Shown: positions 1-7,474 of the stretch, piece by piece | Layout of the letters: the number at the start of each line of letters is the position of its first letter | Numbering within the stretch: position 1 is the first letter of the stretch | NCBI RefSeq assembly: GCF_004022705.2 | Contig: NZ_RZOY02000015.1 | Span: forward strand, 62,001 to 126,000 | Source: Mesorhizobium sp. M2D.F.Ca.ET.226.01.1.1 | Lineage (GTDB): Bacteria; Pseudomonadota; Alphaproteobacteria; Rhizobiales; Rhizobiaceae | Direction: 5' to 3' | DNA length: 64,000 nt | Program-made: the position numbers and the translations under genes | Notes under the pieces: model-generated | Told to the model about the DNA's origin: nothing | Database searches by the model: none | Seen by the model: the letters and a program-made list of their open reading frames with translations, nothing else

Positions 1-27
1 CACTCCCCCACAAGGGGGGAGATTGCT
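1..27. repeat. Edge of a GGGGGAGAT-hairpin dispersed repeat
   Basis: The first bases carry one arm of the short hairpin (CTCCCCC then GGGGGGAGAT) found at several other places in the window, for example near 20.95, 37.5, 38.65, 39.25 and 45.25 kb. The rest of the element lies outside the window. It ends at the stop codon of the amidohydrolase gene on the minus strand. Confidence 0.6.
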
Positions 28-1186
28 AATCGCCCACCGCCAGCCTGCGTCTCACCACAGCGGCGTGATACCGCGCGCCATGCAGCAGGCCTTCGTCGTT
101 GAAGTCGTAGGCGGGGTTGTGCAGCGGCGGGGTGCCGCCATTGCCCATGAAGACGAAGCATCCAGGCACATGGGCGAGGAAACGGGCGAAGTCCTCCGAG
201 GCGGTCATCGGCTCAGCCGCGGCCTTGACGGCGCCATCGCCGAATACGGCTCGGGCCGCCGCAAGTGCCTCGTCGACAAGCGTCGCGTCATTGATCAAAG
301 GCACGAACTCGCGCGTGTAAGTGACTTGCGCTCTGACATTATAGGCCTGCGCGGTGCCCTCGGCGATGCGGCGCATCTCGTTCTCGATCGCGGCGCTCAC
401 CTCAGGCCGGAAGCTGCGGCAGTCGCCGAGGATGCGCGCCATGCCCGGCAGCGCGTTGCGCGTGCCGTCGGTGATGAGCTCGGTCACCGAGACGACGCCG
501 ATATCGGCCGGGCTCAGGCGACGCGAGACGATGGTCTGCAGATTGACCACCAGCGCGCAGGCCGCGACCAGCGTCTCCTGCCCCGCATGCGGCCGCGCGG
601 CGTGGCCGCCGAGGCCTTTGAGCACGATTTCGAAATTGTCCTCGGCCGACATCACCGGACCGCTCCGCGTCTCGAAATGGCCGATGGGGAGGCCCGGCAT
701 GTTGTGCAGGCCGAAGATCTCCTCGAAGGGGAAGCGCTCGAGCAGGCCGTCGTCGAGCATCGCCAGCGCGCCTTTGCCCCATTCCTCGGCCGGCTGGAAG
801 ATGAAGCGCACCGTGCCGTCGAAACCGCCTTCGCTGGCGAGCAGCCTGGCGGCGCCAAGCAGCATCGAGGTGTGGCCGTCATGGCCGCAGGCATGCATGG
901 TGCCGGGCGCCTGTGACCGCCAGGCTTGCGTGCCCTGCTCGGCGATGCGCAGCGCGTCCATGTCGGCGCGCAGCGCGATGGCGCGGTTGCCGCTGCCCCT
1001 GGTCAGCGTGCCGACGACGCCGGTGCCGCCGATGCCTTCGGCGACGTCCAGTCCGAAGTCGCGCAGCTTTCGCGCGACGAAAGCGGCGGTGCGCTTTTCC
1101 TCGAAACCGAATTCGGGATGGGCGTGGAGGTCGTGCCGCCACGCCGTCATTTCGCGATGCAGCGCCTGCTGGTCGAGTTCAGCCAT
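26..1186 (-). CDS. M20D-family amidohydrolase (hippurate/aminoacylase type)
   Basis: A 386-residue zinc-dependent amidohydrolase of the M20 aminoacylase/hippurate hydrolase group, expected to cleave an N-acyl bond on an amino acid in the cytoplasm. Visible motifs: RADMDAL (about residue 73-79), the metal site HACGHDGH (98-105, with C100 and H102), QPAEE (131-135) containing the catalytic glutamate, and a late TASEDF and LHNPAYDF pair typical of the family. The ATG at 1186 is chosen because the M20 fold begins a few residues later; the longer reading frame upstream is only repeat DNA. It lies 67 bp downstream of a diaminopropionate ammonia-lyase gene on the same strand and probably shares its transcript, suggesting that it de-acylates a diaminopropionate derivative. 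The substrate is inferred from context only. Confidence 0.88.
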   Translation of the reverse strand: MAELDQQALHREMTAWRHDLHAHPEFGFEEKRTAAFVARKLRDFGLDVAEGIGGTGVVGTLTRGSGNRAIALRADMDALRIAEQGTQAWRSQAPGTMHACGHDGHTSMLLGAARLLASEGGFDGTVRFIFQPAEEWGKGALAMLDDGLLERFPFEEIFGLHNMPGLPIGHFETRSGPVMSAEDNFEIVLKGLGGHAARPHAGQETLVAACALVVNLQTIVSRRLSPADIGVVSVTELITDGTRNALPGMARILGDCRSFRPEVSAAIENEMRRIAEGTAQAYNVRAQVTYTREFVPLINDATLVDEALAAARAVFGDGAVKAAAEPMTASEDFARFLAHVPGCFVFMGNGGTPPLHNPAYDFNDEGLLHGARYHAAVVRRRLAVGD

Positions 1187-1204
1187 CGTCAGCCTCAAGC
1201 TTTT

Positions 1205-1253
1205 GAGGCAATCCCGGACGGAAAGCCGCTTCGCACCTTTCCTGGAATTGCTC
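1205..1253. repeat. Mosaic intergenic element fragment (AATTCC module)
   Basis: This is a partial copy of the roughly 50-bp palindromic module also seen near 13.4, 18.05, 52.4 and 54.3 kb. Its ends are imperfect inverted copies around TTTCCTGGAATTGCTCT. It starts directly after the stop codon of the adjacent minus-strand ammonia-lyase gene. Confidence 0.75.
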
Positions 1254-2450
1254 TTAGGCAGTCTGCAAGAATACCTCTTCCGGCGCCATCCCGACCAGCT
1301 CGGCAAAGCGGCCATGGTCGGTCGCGCCCTCCGAGTTGATGACGAGCACGCGCGAATGCTTGTCGAGGCCGAGCGCCGTGCGCATGCGCCTGTCGCCCAC
1401 GGCGCGGACCAGCCCGGCGAGCCCTGCCCCGCCGCTCTCGCCGGAGATGATGGCTGGGTCGTTGCCGAGGGGCCGCGCCAGCCGCTTCATCACCGCCACC
1501 GCATCGTCTTCCTCCACCGTCATGAAGGCATCACCGACACGGGCCAGCACGCGCCAGGCGACGAGGGAAGGCTCGGCGCATTCGAGCATCGTCATGACGG
1601 TCGGCTGCTGATGGGCGATCGTCACCGGACGGCCGGCCTCGGCCGAGGCGTAGACGCAGGCCGACCGCCGCGGCTCGACCACCACGGCCTTCGGCCGCCG
1701 CTCGCCCAGCATAACCGCCATGTGGCCGGCGATCGCCGCGGCGAAACCGCCGACGCCGGCCTGCAGGAAGACATGCGTGGGCGGCTCGGGCAAGCGCCGC
1801 AGCGTCTCGCGCACGATCACCGTATAGCCTTGCATGACCAGGCCGGGAACGCGCTCATAGCCGAGCCAGGAGGTGTTGGAGACGATCTTCCAGCCGCGCT
1901 CGGCGCCGACGCGGGCGACTTCGCGCACCGCATGGTCATAGCCGCCCTCGACCTCGACGATCTCGGCGCCGAAGCGGGCGATCGCCGCGACACGCTCGGC
2001 ACTGACGCCGGCATGGACGAAGATCACCGAACGCGCGCCGACAAGGCCGGCGCCCTGCGCGACCGAGCGGCCATGGTTGCCGTCGGTGGCGCAGACGAAG
2101 ATCATGCTGGATGCGATCTCGCGCACCCTTGGCGCGCCGATCTCGCTGATATCGACTTCGCGACCAAGGCGCTTGCCGGCCTCCTCCAGCACCAGCCGCA
2201 TGACGGCATAGGCGCCGCCCAGCGCCTTGAAGGAGCCTAGGCCAAGACGCTGGCCCTCATCCTTGACGTGAAGCGAGGCAATGCCGAGCTCACCGGCCAG
2301 CGCCCGCAAGGCGAGCAGCGGTGTTTCGGCATGGTCGTCGCGCGCCTCGAGATAATGCTCGGCCCGCGCGCCGCCAGCCATGCCGAGGGACTCGGCATCC
2401 GCGGCAACCAACGGCTGGTTGTGTTCTGGACGTTGGTTGAGCAGCAGCAT
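1254..2450 (-). CDS. dpaL: 2,3-diaminopropionate ammonia-lyase, paralogue 1
   Basis: A PLP-dependent fold-type II lyase that turns 2,3-diaminopropionate into pyruvate and ammonia. It is 398 residues long, the usual family length. GSFKALGG holds the PLP lysine (K75) and ATDGNHGRS holds D123. The second catalytic aspartate of the E. coli enzyme (D189, 69 residues after D120) aligns with N192 here, in the motif SNTSWLGYER, while the neighbouring paralogue keeps Asp at this position. That change could restrict the enzyme to one stereoisomer. ATG 2450 is chosen because the paralogue starts with the same MxLLN sequence. Upstream is a promoter-like block shared with paralogue 2; downstream follows an M20 amidohydrolase. 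The N-acyl-diaminopropionate pathway is an inference. Confidence 0.9.
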   Translation of the reverse strand: MLLLNQRPEHNQPLVAADAESLGMAGGARAEHYLEARDDHAETPLLALRALAGELGIASLHVKDEGQRLGLGSFKALGGAYAVMRLVLEEAGKRLGREVDISEIGAPRVREIASSMIFVCATDGNHGRSVAQGAGLVGARSVIFVHAGVSAERVAAIARFGAEIVEVEGGYDHAVREVARVGAERGWKIVSNTSWLGYERVPGLVMQGYTVIVRETLRRLPEPPTHVFLQAGVGGFAAAIAGHMAVMLGERRPKAVVVEPRRSACVYASAEAGRPVTIAHQQPTVMTMLECAEPSLVAWRVLARVGDAFMTVEEDDAVAVMKRLARPLGNDPAIISGESGGAGLAGLVRAVGDRRMRTALGLDKHSRVLVINSEGATDHGRFAELVGMAPEEVFLQTA

Positions 2451-2509
2451 GCTAGTCTTCCTGCAAGGCACTGAAACTCTGGCGGGCGCGAATCGGGCGC
2501 GATTCCGGC

Positions 2510-2594
2510 GCTTTAATTGGCTAAGTGATTGAAGTTTGTTTCGATTGGATGTCGCCGAATGTTCGCTTCGCAGCGACTCGATACAGCAAACTTG
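2510..2594 (-). promoter_or_regulatory. Putative shared regulatory site of dpaL paralogue 1
   Basis: The block AAGTTTGTTTCG (2532-2543), preceded by GCGCTTTAATTGGC, recurs at 5175-5186 upstream of dpaL paralogue 2. In both cases it lies exactly 82 bases before the start codon. An inverted half, CAAACTT, lies at 2587-2593. The divergent Lrp/AsnC regulator at 5201 is the obvious candidate binder, but this is inferred. Confidence 0.5.
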
Positions 2595-2658
2595 ACTATT
2601 TTTGGTGGTATTTGGCCTTGCGGCGCGCCGCCGATGCCCATATTCGCCCATCCCGCGA

Positions 2659-3894
2659 TCATTCGGCCGCCAGCCGGGCGGCGACGCCCAGCAGGATGTT
2701 GGCGCCGGCAACCAGTTCGCCTGGGGCGGTGAACTCGGCCGGGTTGTGGCTGATGCCGCCCCGGCTGGGCACGAAGATCATCGCGGACGGCGCGATGCGC
2801 GCGATCATCTGGGCATCATGGCCGGCGCCCGAGGTCATGCGCCGGCAGGAAAGGCCGGCGGCCCTGGCGCCATCCTCGATCAGCGAGACGATCCCGGCAT
2901 CGAAGGTCACCGGCTCGAAGCGCGCCAGGCTTTCAGCGTGGACGGTGACGCCGGCGCTTGCCGCAAGTTGTTCCAGGAAGGCGGCGAGCGCCGCTTCCTC
3001 TTCGCGAAGATGCATTTCGTTCGGATCGCGAAGATCGATGGTGAAGGTCGCCCGCGACGGGATGACGTTGATGGCGTTGGGCTCGAAGGCGATGGTGCCG
3101 ACAGTCGCGACCGTCCGCGTCGGCGAGGCGCCGGCGCGATCCGCGAGGAAGCCGATCACCCGCGCGGCGGCGACTCCGGCATCGCGGCGCATCGACATTG
3201 GCGTGGTGCCGGCATGGTTGGCCTCGCCGTCGATGGTGATGCGCTGCCAGGAAATGCCCTGCAGGTTTTCGACCGCGCCGATGGCGATGGCCTCGCGCTC
3301 CAGCACCGGGCCCTGCTCGACATGCAATTCGACATAGGCATGCGGCTCGAGGAAACCTGGCTCGTATTTGCCGGCATAGCCGATCCGTTCCAATTCCTTG
3401 CCCAGCACCGCGCCGTCGGTGCCGACCGAGGCCAGCGCCTCCGCCAGGTCGCGGCCGCCGGCAAAGACCAGCGAACCCATCATATCGGGCGAAAAGCGCA
3501 CGCCCTCCTCGTTGGTGAAGGCGGCGACGACGAGCGGGCGGGACGGCGCGAAGCCGGCCTCCTTGAGGCTCTCGATCGCCTCAAGGGCGGCGAGCACGCC
3601 GTAGCAGCCGTCATAGATGCCGGCATCGATCACCGTGTCGATATGCGAGCCGAGCATGACCGGCGCCTGGCCTTCATTGGCGCCGGTCTTCCAGATGCCG
3701 AAGATGTTGCCGATGCGGTCGACGGCGACCTCAAGTCCCGCCTCCTCCAGCCAGCCGACGAGGCGGTCGCGGCCCAACTTGTCCATGTCGGAGGCGGCGA
3801 CGCGGACCAGGCGGCCCTGCGCGTCGCGGCCGATTCCGCCGAGCTCCTGGATGCGGCCGAGAAGCCGGTCGGTGTTGATCGTCAGATTGCTCAT
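2659..3894 (-). CDS. M20C-family Zn-dependent hydrolase (N-carbamoyl amino acid / allantoate amidohydrolase type)
   Basis: A 411-residue binuclear-metal amidohydrolase of the N-carbamoyl-L-amino-acid hydrolase, beta-ureidopropionase and allantoate amidohydrolase group. Metal ligands are visible in GSHIDTV (82-88, with H84 and D86), the YDGCYGV segment (D95) and the NEEG segment (E129-E130); MTSGAGHDAQ near the C-terminus supplies the last histidine. The start overlaps the stop of the upstream ammonia-lyase by four bases (ATGA, 3891-3894), so the two are translationally coupled. In E. coli a similar peptidase (ygeY) also sits beside ygeX, which encodes diaminopropionate ammonia-lyase. It probably releases a carbamoyl or acyl group from a substrate passed to the lyase; the exact substrate is unknown. 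Confidence 0.87.
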   Translation of the reverse strand: MSNLTINTDRLLGRIQELGGIGRDAQGRLVRVAASDMDKLGRDRLVGWLEEAGLEVAVDRIGNIFGIWKTGANEGQAPVMLGSHIDTVIDAGIYDGCYGVLAALEAIESLKEAGFAPSRPLVVAAFTNEEGVRFSPDMMGSLVFAGGRDLAEALASVGTDGAVLGKELERIGYAGKYEPGFLEPHAYVELHVEQGPVLEREAIAIGAVENLQGISWQRITIDGEANHAGTTPMSMRRDAGVAAARVIGFLADRAGASPTRTVATVGTIAFEPNAINVIPSRATFTIDLRDPNEMHLREEEAALAAFLEQLAASAGVTVHAESLARFEPVTFDAGIVSLIEDGARAAGLSCRRMTSGAGHDAQMIARIAPSAMIFVPSRGGISHNPAEFTAPGELVAGANILLGVAARLAAE

Positions 3895-5093
3895 GCCGGC
3901 AGCCTTGCGTTTGCGACCTCGTCCGGCGCCATGCCGACCAGCTCCGCATAGCGGCGAGGATCGGTCGCGCCTTCGGAGTTGATGATCAGCACGCGCGAAT
4001 GGGCGTCAAGGCCGAGCGCCGCTCGCGTCTTCTTGTCGCTAGCAGCGCGGATCAGCCCGGCAAGTCCTGCCCCGCCGCTCTCACCGGAGACGATCGCCGG
4101 ATCATCGCCCGAAGGCCGCGCCAGGCGGTTCATCACCGAAACGGCGTCTTTCTCGTCCACGGTCATGAAGGCATCGCCGAGGCGCGACAGCACGCGCCAG
4201 GCGACCAAGGACGGCTCATAGCATTCGAGCATCGCCATCACCGTGGGCTTGCTGTGCGCGATCGCGACAGGATGTCCGGCCTTCGCGGTGGCGTAGATGC
4301 ACGCCGCCCGCGCGGGCTCGACCACGATTGCCGTCGGACGATCCGCGCCGAGCATGACGGCGAGATGGCCGGCCACCGCGGCGGCGAAGCCGCCGACGCC
4401 GGCCTGCAGGAAGACGTGGGTGGGCGGCTCAGGCAGATGCTTCAGCGCTTCGCGCACGATTACCGTGTAGCCCTGCATCACCAGTCCCGGAATGCGCTCA
4501 TAGCCCGGCCAGGACGTGTCGGAGACGACGGTCCAGCAGCGCTCGGCGGCGACGCGGGCGGCCTCCCTGACCGACTGGTCGTAGTCGCCGGCGATGCGCA
4601 CCATCTCGGCGCCGAAGCGGGCGATGGCCGCCACGCGTTCGTCGCTGACGCCCGAATGGACGAAGATGACGGAGTGCGCGCCGACCAGGCCGGCGCCCTG
4701 CGCCACCGAGCGCCCGTGATTGCCGTCGGTCGCGCAGGCGAAGGTCATGCCGGCGGCGACCGCCTTGACGTCGGGCCGGTGCAGTTCCGCGACATCGACA
4801 GCGCGACCCAACCGCCTTCCAGCCTCCTCCAGCACCAGATGCATGACGGCATAGGCGCCGCCGAGCGCCTTGAAGCTGCCGAGGCCGAGGCGCTTGCCCT
4901 CGTCCTTGACGTGGAGCGTGCCGACGCCCAGTTCGCCGGCCAGCGCCGGCAAGGCATGCAGCGGCGTCTCGGCGTGGTTGTCGCGCGCGGCAAGGAAGCG
5001 CTCGGCCTCCTCGGCGCCCGCGAGCCCAAGCGTCGCGGCGTCTTCCTCCGCCAGCGGCTGGCCATACTCCGGGTGGCGATTGAGCAGGAACAT
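3891..5093 (-). CDS. dpaL: 2,3-diaminopropionate ammonia-lyase, paralogue 2
   Basis: A 400-residue PLP-dependent lyase closely similar to paralogue 1 along its whole length and thus a tandem duplicate. It carries the PLP lysine K75 in GSFKALGG, D123 in ATDGNHGRS and D192 in SDTSWPGYER, so both aspartates that act in the E. coli enzyme are kept. It is expected to accept both stereoisomers of diaminopropionate and yield pyruvate plus ammonia. ATG 5093 matches the conserved MxLLN start. It overlaps the downstream M20C hydrolase by ATGA and is divergent from an Lrp/AsnC regulator that probably controls it. The bounding promoter block is duplicated upstream of paralogue 1, so the whole promoter-lyase-amidohydrolase cassette appears to exist twice. 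Confidence 0.9.
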   Translation of the reverse strand: MFLLNRHPEYGQPLAEEDAATLGLAGAEEAERFLAARDNHAETPLHALPALAGELGVGTLHVKDEGKRLGLGSFKALGGAYAVMHLVLEEAGRRLGRAVDVAELHRPDVKAVAAGMTFACATDGNHGRSVAQGAGLVGAHSVIFVHSGVSDERVAAIARFGAEMVRIAGDYDQSVREAARVAAERCWTVVSDTSWPGYERIPGLVMQGYTVIVREALKHLPEPPTHVFLQAGVGGFAAAVAGHLAVMLGADRPTAIVVEPARAACIYATAKAGHPVAIAHSKPTVMAMLECYEPSLVAWRVLSRLGDAFMTVDEKDAVSVMNRLARPSGDDPAIVSGESGGAGLAGLIRAASDKKTRAALGLDAHSRVLIINSEGATDPRRYAELVGMAPDEVANARLPA

Positions 5094-5149
5094 GGGTGGG
5101 GTTCTCCGTCCTTGAAGGCTGAAATTTATTGCAAGGCAAGCGAGAAAGG

Positions 5150-5192
5150 CGCTCTGTTTTGCCACTTGAAATGCAAGTTTGTTTCGTCTGGA
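5150..5192 (-). promoter_or_regulatory. Putative Lrp/AsnC-type operator in the divergent dpaL2-regulator gap
   Basis: The divergent gap holds AAGTTTGTTTCG at 5175-5186, 82 bases before the dpaL2 start, with GCGCTCTGTTTTGC just beside it. The same arrangement occurs before dpaL1. It partly overlaps the expected promoter of the regulator gene, consistent with autoregulation. Binding is inferred. Confidence 0.5.
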
Positions 5193-5200
5193 ACGCCGCC

Positions 5201-5683
5201 ATGTCTGTTTCGCCCGAGCTCGACGCCTATGACCGCGCGATCCTCGCCATTCTGCAGCAGGACAACGCCACGCCGCAGCGCGTGATCGGCGAGAGGGTGA
5301 ACCTGTCGGCGCCGGCCGTGCAGCGGCGCATCAAGCGCATGGAGGAGCAAGGCGTCATCCGCGCCAATGTCGCGCTGGTCGATCCGGCCAAGGTAGGCCA
5401 GGCGATCACCATCTTCGTCGAGGTCGAGGTCGAGAGCGAGCGCGCCGAACTGATCGACGCCGCCAAGCGCGGCTTTGCCGAAGTGCCGCAGGTGCAGCAA
5501 TGCTACTACGTCACCGGCGAGGCCGATTTCATCCTGGTCGTCACCGTGGCCACGATGGCCGACTACGAGACGCTGACCAGGCGGCTGTTCTTCGCCAACA
5601 ACAATGTGAAGCGGTTTCGGACCTTCGTGGCGATGGACCGGGTGAAGGTCGGGCTGGAGGTGCCGGTGGGCGGGCCAGCATAA
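5201..5683 (+). CDS. Lrp/AsnC family transcriptional regulator
   Basis: A 160-residue feast/famine regulator. The N-terminal winged HTH spans about residues 8-55 (LDAYDRAILAILQQD, then SAPAVQRRIKRMEEQG as recognition helix). The C-terminal RAM effector domain follows, with the usual CYYVTGEADFILVV segment near residues 105-120. ATG 5201 places the HTH at the normal distance from the N-terminus; an in-frame ATG at 5171 is possible but lies inside the presumed operator. It is transcribed away from dpaL2, and such regulators usually control the adjacent amino acid catabolic genes and themselves. The effector is likely diaminopropionate or a product, by inference. Confidence 0.9.
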   Translation: MSVSPELDAYDRAILAILQQDNATPQRVIGERVNLSAPAVQRRIKRMEEQGVIRANVALVDPAKVGQAITIFVEVEVESERAELIDAAKRGFAEVPQVQQCYYVTGEADFILVVTVATMADYETLTRRLFFANNNVKRFRTFVAMDRVKVGLEVPVGGPA

Positions 5684-5694
5684 GACGACGTTTC

Positions 5695-5749
5695 GTATCA
5701 TATCGTGATACTTTTTGTTGACATCCACAACGTATCATGACAAGATACG
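5695..5749 (+). promoter_or_regulatory. higBA promoter with two inverted repeats
   Basis: GTATCA-N5-TGATAC (5695-5711) and CGTATC-N7-GATACG (5731-5749) flank a TTGACA -35-like hexamer at 5718-5723. Both palindromes share the GTATC core, and the second overlaps the expected -10 region. This is the layout expected for autorepression by a HigA antitoxin. Confidence 0.7.
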
Positions 5750-5764
5750 TATCGCGGAAATCAG

Positions 5765-6046
5765 ATGATCCGGTCGTTCAAGGACAAAACAACCGAGGCG
5801 GTTTCGACAGGCAAAGCGCCGAAGGGGTTTCCGGCAGACCTCGTTCGTGTCGCTCAGCGGAAACTGTTCATGCTCGACAACGCGACCGAACTGACCGACC
5901 TCAAGGTGCCGCCGGGGAACCGGCTTGAAGCCCTAAAAAGGGATCGGACCGGCCAGCATTCGATCCGGATCAATGACCAGATCCGAGTATGCTTTCGTTG
6001 GGTGGATGGCGGAGCCGAGGATGTGGAAATCACTGACTATCACTAA
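5765..6046 (+). CDS. higB: HigB-type toxin (RelE/ParE superfamily)
   Basis: A 93-residue protein of the HigB/RelE family of ribosome-dependent mRNA interferases. The family pattern is visible: an N-terminal basic stretch, LTDLKVPPGNRLEALKRDR in the middle, and the C-terminal QIRVCFRW followed by ITDYH, the HigB C-terminal signature. The toxin gene precedes the antitoxin gene, the order typical of higBA. The pair is separated by 45 bp and preceded by a TTGACA promoter carrying two palindromes. Expected role: growth arrest when HigA is lost. Confidence 0.9.
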   Translation: MIRSFKDKTTEAVSTGKAPKGFPADLVRVAQRKLFMLDNATELTDLKVPPGNRLEALKRDRTGQHSIRINDQIRVCFRWVDGGAEDVEITDYH

Positions 6047-6091
6047 GCGAACCGGCCAAGCCAACACGCTTTCCCGATTGGGAGTGAGAAA

Positions 6092-6391
6092 ATGATCAAA
6101 CTCGATGTTCCTATTCACCCAGGCGAGATACTGAGGACGGAATTTCTTGAGCCGCTCGATTTGAAACCCTACACTCTGGCGAAGAAGCTTCATGTCCCAC
6201 GCACGCGTATCGAGCGCCTGGCCAACGAGACCACGCCTGTTACACCGGACACGGCTTTGCGTCTCGCAAAGTTCTTTGGAACCACACCGCAGTTCTGGAT
6301 GAACATGCAGGCCAGCTACGACCTGGCTGTCCAAGGCGCGTCGCTTCAGGAAGAGCTTAAGGAGATCGAGCGGTTCGAGGCGGCCGCCTAA
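6092..6391 (+). CDS. higA: HigA-type antitoxin (XRE HTH)
   Basis: A 99-residue antitoxin that should bind and neutralise HigB and repress the operon. It opens with the HigA signature HPGEILRTEFLEPL (residues 8-21), then an XRE helix-turn-helix of about residues 25-75 containing the segment IERLANETTPVTPDTALRLA and the conserved FFGTTPQFWMNMQ. A short acidic helix ends the protein. The ribosome site GGGAGTG lies 8 bases before the ATG. Its TAA stop is immediately continuous with a mosaic intergenic element, one of several stop codons in the window that abut such an element. Confidence 0.93.
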   Translation: MIKLDVPIHPGEILRTEFLEPLDLKPYTLAKKLHVPRTRIERLANETTPVTPDTALRLAKFFGTTPQFWMNMQASYDLAVQGASLQEELKEIERFEAAA

Positions 6392-6494
6392 AGCGCGTCG
6401 CGGCTGAACAGCCTCATGCGACGCGCTTTAGGTTGTTGTTTTTATGCATGTCGTTGTCCCAGAACCGCTGCGCACTTTGGGCGACATGCATTAG
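6389..6494. repeat. Mosaic palindromic intergenic element, about 106 bp
   Basis: Two palindromic modules: AAAGCGCGTCGC...GCGACGCGCTTT and ATGCATGTCG...CGACATGCAT. Related copies lie at 26.62, 32.80, 52.48, 52.78 and 54.17 kb. It fits the rhizobial intergenic mosaic element type. It fills the whole gap between higA and livM and carries the stop codons of both convergent genes at its two ends. Confidence 0.85.
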
Positions 6495-7474
6495 GAGCTC
6501 TTGCCTCCCCATCCCAGCCATCGCGCATAAATCTCCCCGACGATCCCGCGTCTAAAAATCAGCACGCAGACCATGAAGATGAGCCCGGTGGCGATGGTCA
6601 CCGGGAAGCCGGAGGTGGCTAAAGTGTTCTCCAGCCCCACTACCAGCCCCGCGCCGACCACCGGGCCGACCATGGTGCCGATGCCGCCGAGCAGCGTCAT
6701 CAGGATCACCTCGCCCGACATCTGCCAGGTGACATCGGTCAGCGTGGCGAACTGGAAGACGATGGCCTTGGTGGCGCCGGCAAGGCCGGCAAGGGCCGCG
6801 GACATGACGAAAGCGGCGAGCTTGTAGCGGCCGACGGAATAGCCGAGCGAGATGGCGCGGTTCTCGTTCTCGCGGATGGAGCGCAGGATCATGCCGAAGG
6901 GCGAGTTGACGATGCGCCAGATGGCAAAGACGCCGAACAGGAAGACGGCGAGCACGAAGAAATACATGTTCATGGTGACGCCGAGATCGACGACGCCGAA
7001 GAGATGGCCGCGCGGCACCCCCTGGATGCCGTCCTCGCCCGCGGTGAAGGGCGCCTGGACGCAGAAGAAGTAGAACATCTGCGCCAGCGCCAGCGTGATC
7101 ATCGAGAAATAGATGCCCTGCCGGCGGATGGCGAGGAAGCCCACCACGAGGCCCATCAGCGCCGCGCCCGCGGTGCCGAGCAGGATGCCGGCCTCCGGCG
7201 GCCAGCCCCAGGCTTTCACGGCGTAGGCGCAGAAATAGGCGGCGCCGCCGAAGAAGGCGGCATGGCCGAAGGAAAGCAGGCCGGTATAGCCGAGCAGCAG
7301 GTTGAAGGCGCAGGCGAAGAGCGCGAAGCACAGCATCTTCATGACGAAGATCGGGTAGATGACGAAGGGCGCCGCGATCAGTGCCAGAATGCCCAGCGCC
7401 ACCAGCGCCCGTTCCAGCCTGAGCGAGGCGGCGGCGCGTTCGGCGTGAAGGGCCGCCTCGCTCATCTCAGGCAT
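6491..7474 (-). CDS. livM: Branched-chain amino acid ABC transporter permease LivM
   Basis: A 327-residue inner-membrane permease of the LivM type (HAAT family of amino acid importers). Many hydrophobic segments are visible, and the family signature GYTGLLSFGHAAFFGGAAY lies near residues 63-81. The conserved coupling-loop region RSIRENENRAISLGY is near residue 200, and GGIGTMVGPVVGA lies near the end. It is the last gene of livK-livG-livF-livH-livM on the minus strand; its start overlaps the livH stop by eight bases. It forms the membrane pore with LivH. Its stop codon lies in the terminal bases of a mosaic repeat. Confidence 0.93.
   Translation of the reverse strand: MPEMSEAALHAERAAASLRLERALVALGILALIAAPFVIYPIFVMKMLCFALFACAFNLLLGYTGLLSFGHAAFFGGAAYFCAYAVKAWGWPPEAGILLGTAGAALMGLVVGFLAIRRQGIYFSMITLALAQMFYFFCVQAPFTAGEDGIQGVPRGHLFGVVDLGVTMNMYFFVLAVFLFGVFAIWRIVNSPFGMILRSIRENENRAISLGYSVGRYKLAAFVMSAALAGLAGATKAIVFQFATLTDVTWQMSGEVILMTLLGGIGTMVGPVVGAGLVVGLENTLATSGFPVTIATGLIFMVCVLIFRRGIVGEIYARWLGWGGKSS

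Noticed and set aside
23..916. Plus-strand frame opposite the first amidohydrolase
   Set aside because: Antisense of a gene with full M20 motifs; Arg/Gly/Ala-rich translation typical of shadow frames in GC-rich DNA.
354..2240. Long plus-strand reading frame opposite the amidohydrolase and dpaL1 genes
   Set aside because: It is the antisense of two genes with clear catalytic motifs; its translation is low-complexity and matches no family. Similar antisense frames at 2602-3951 and 3999-5285 were rejected for the same reason.
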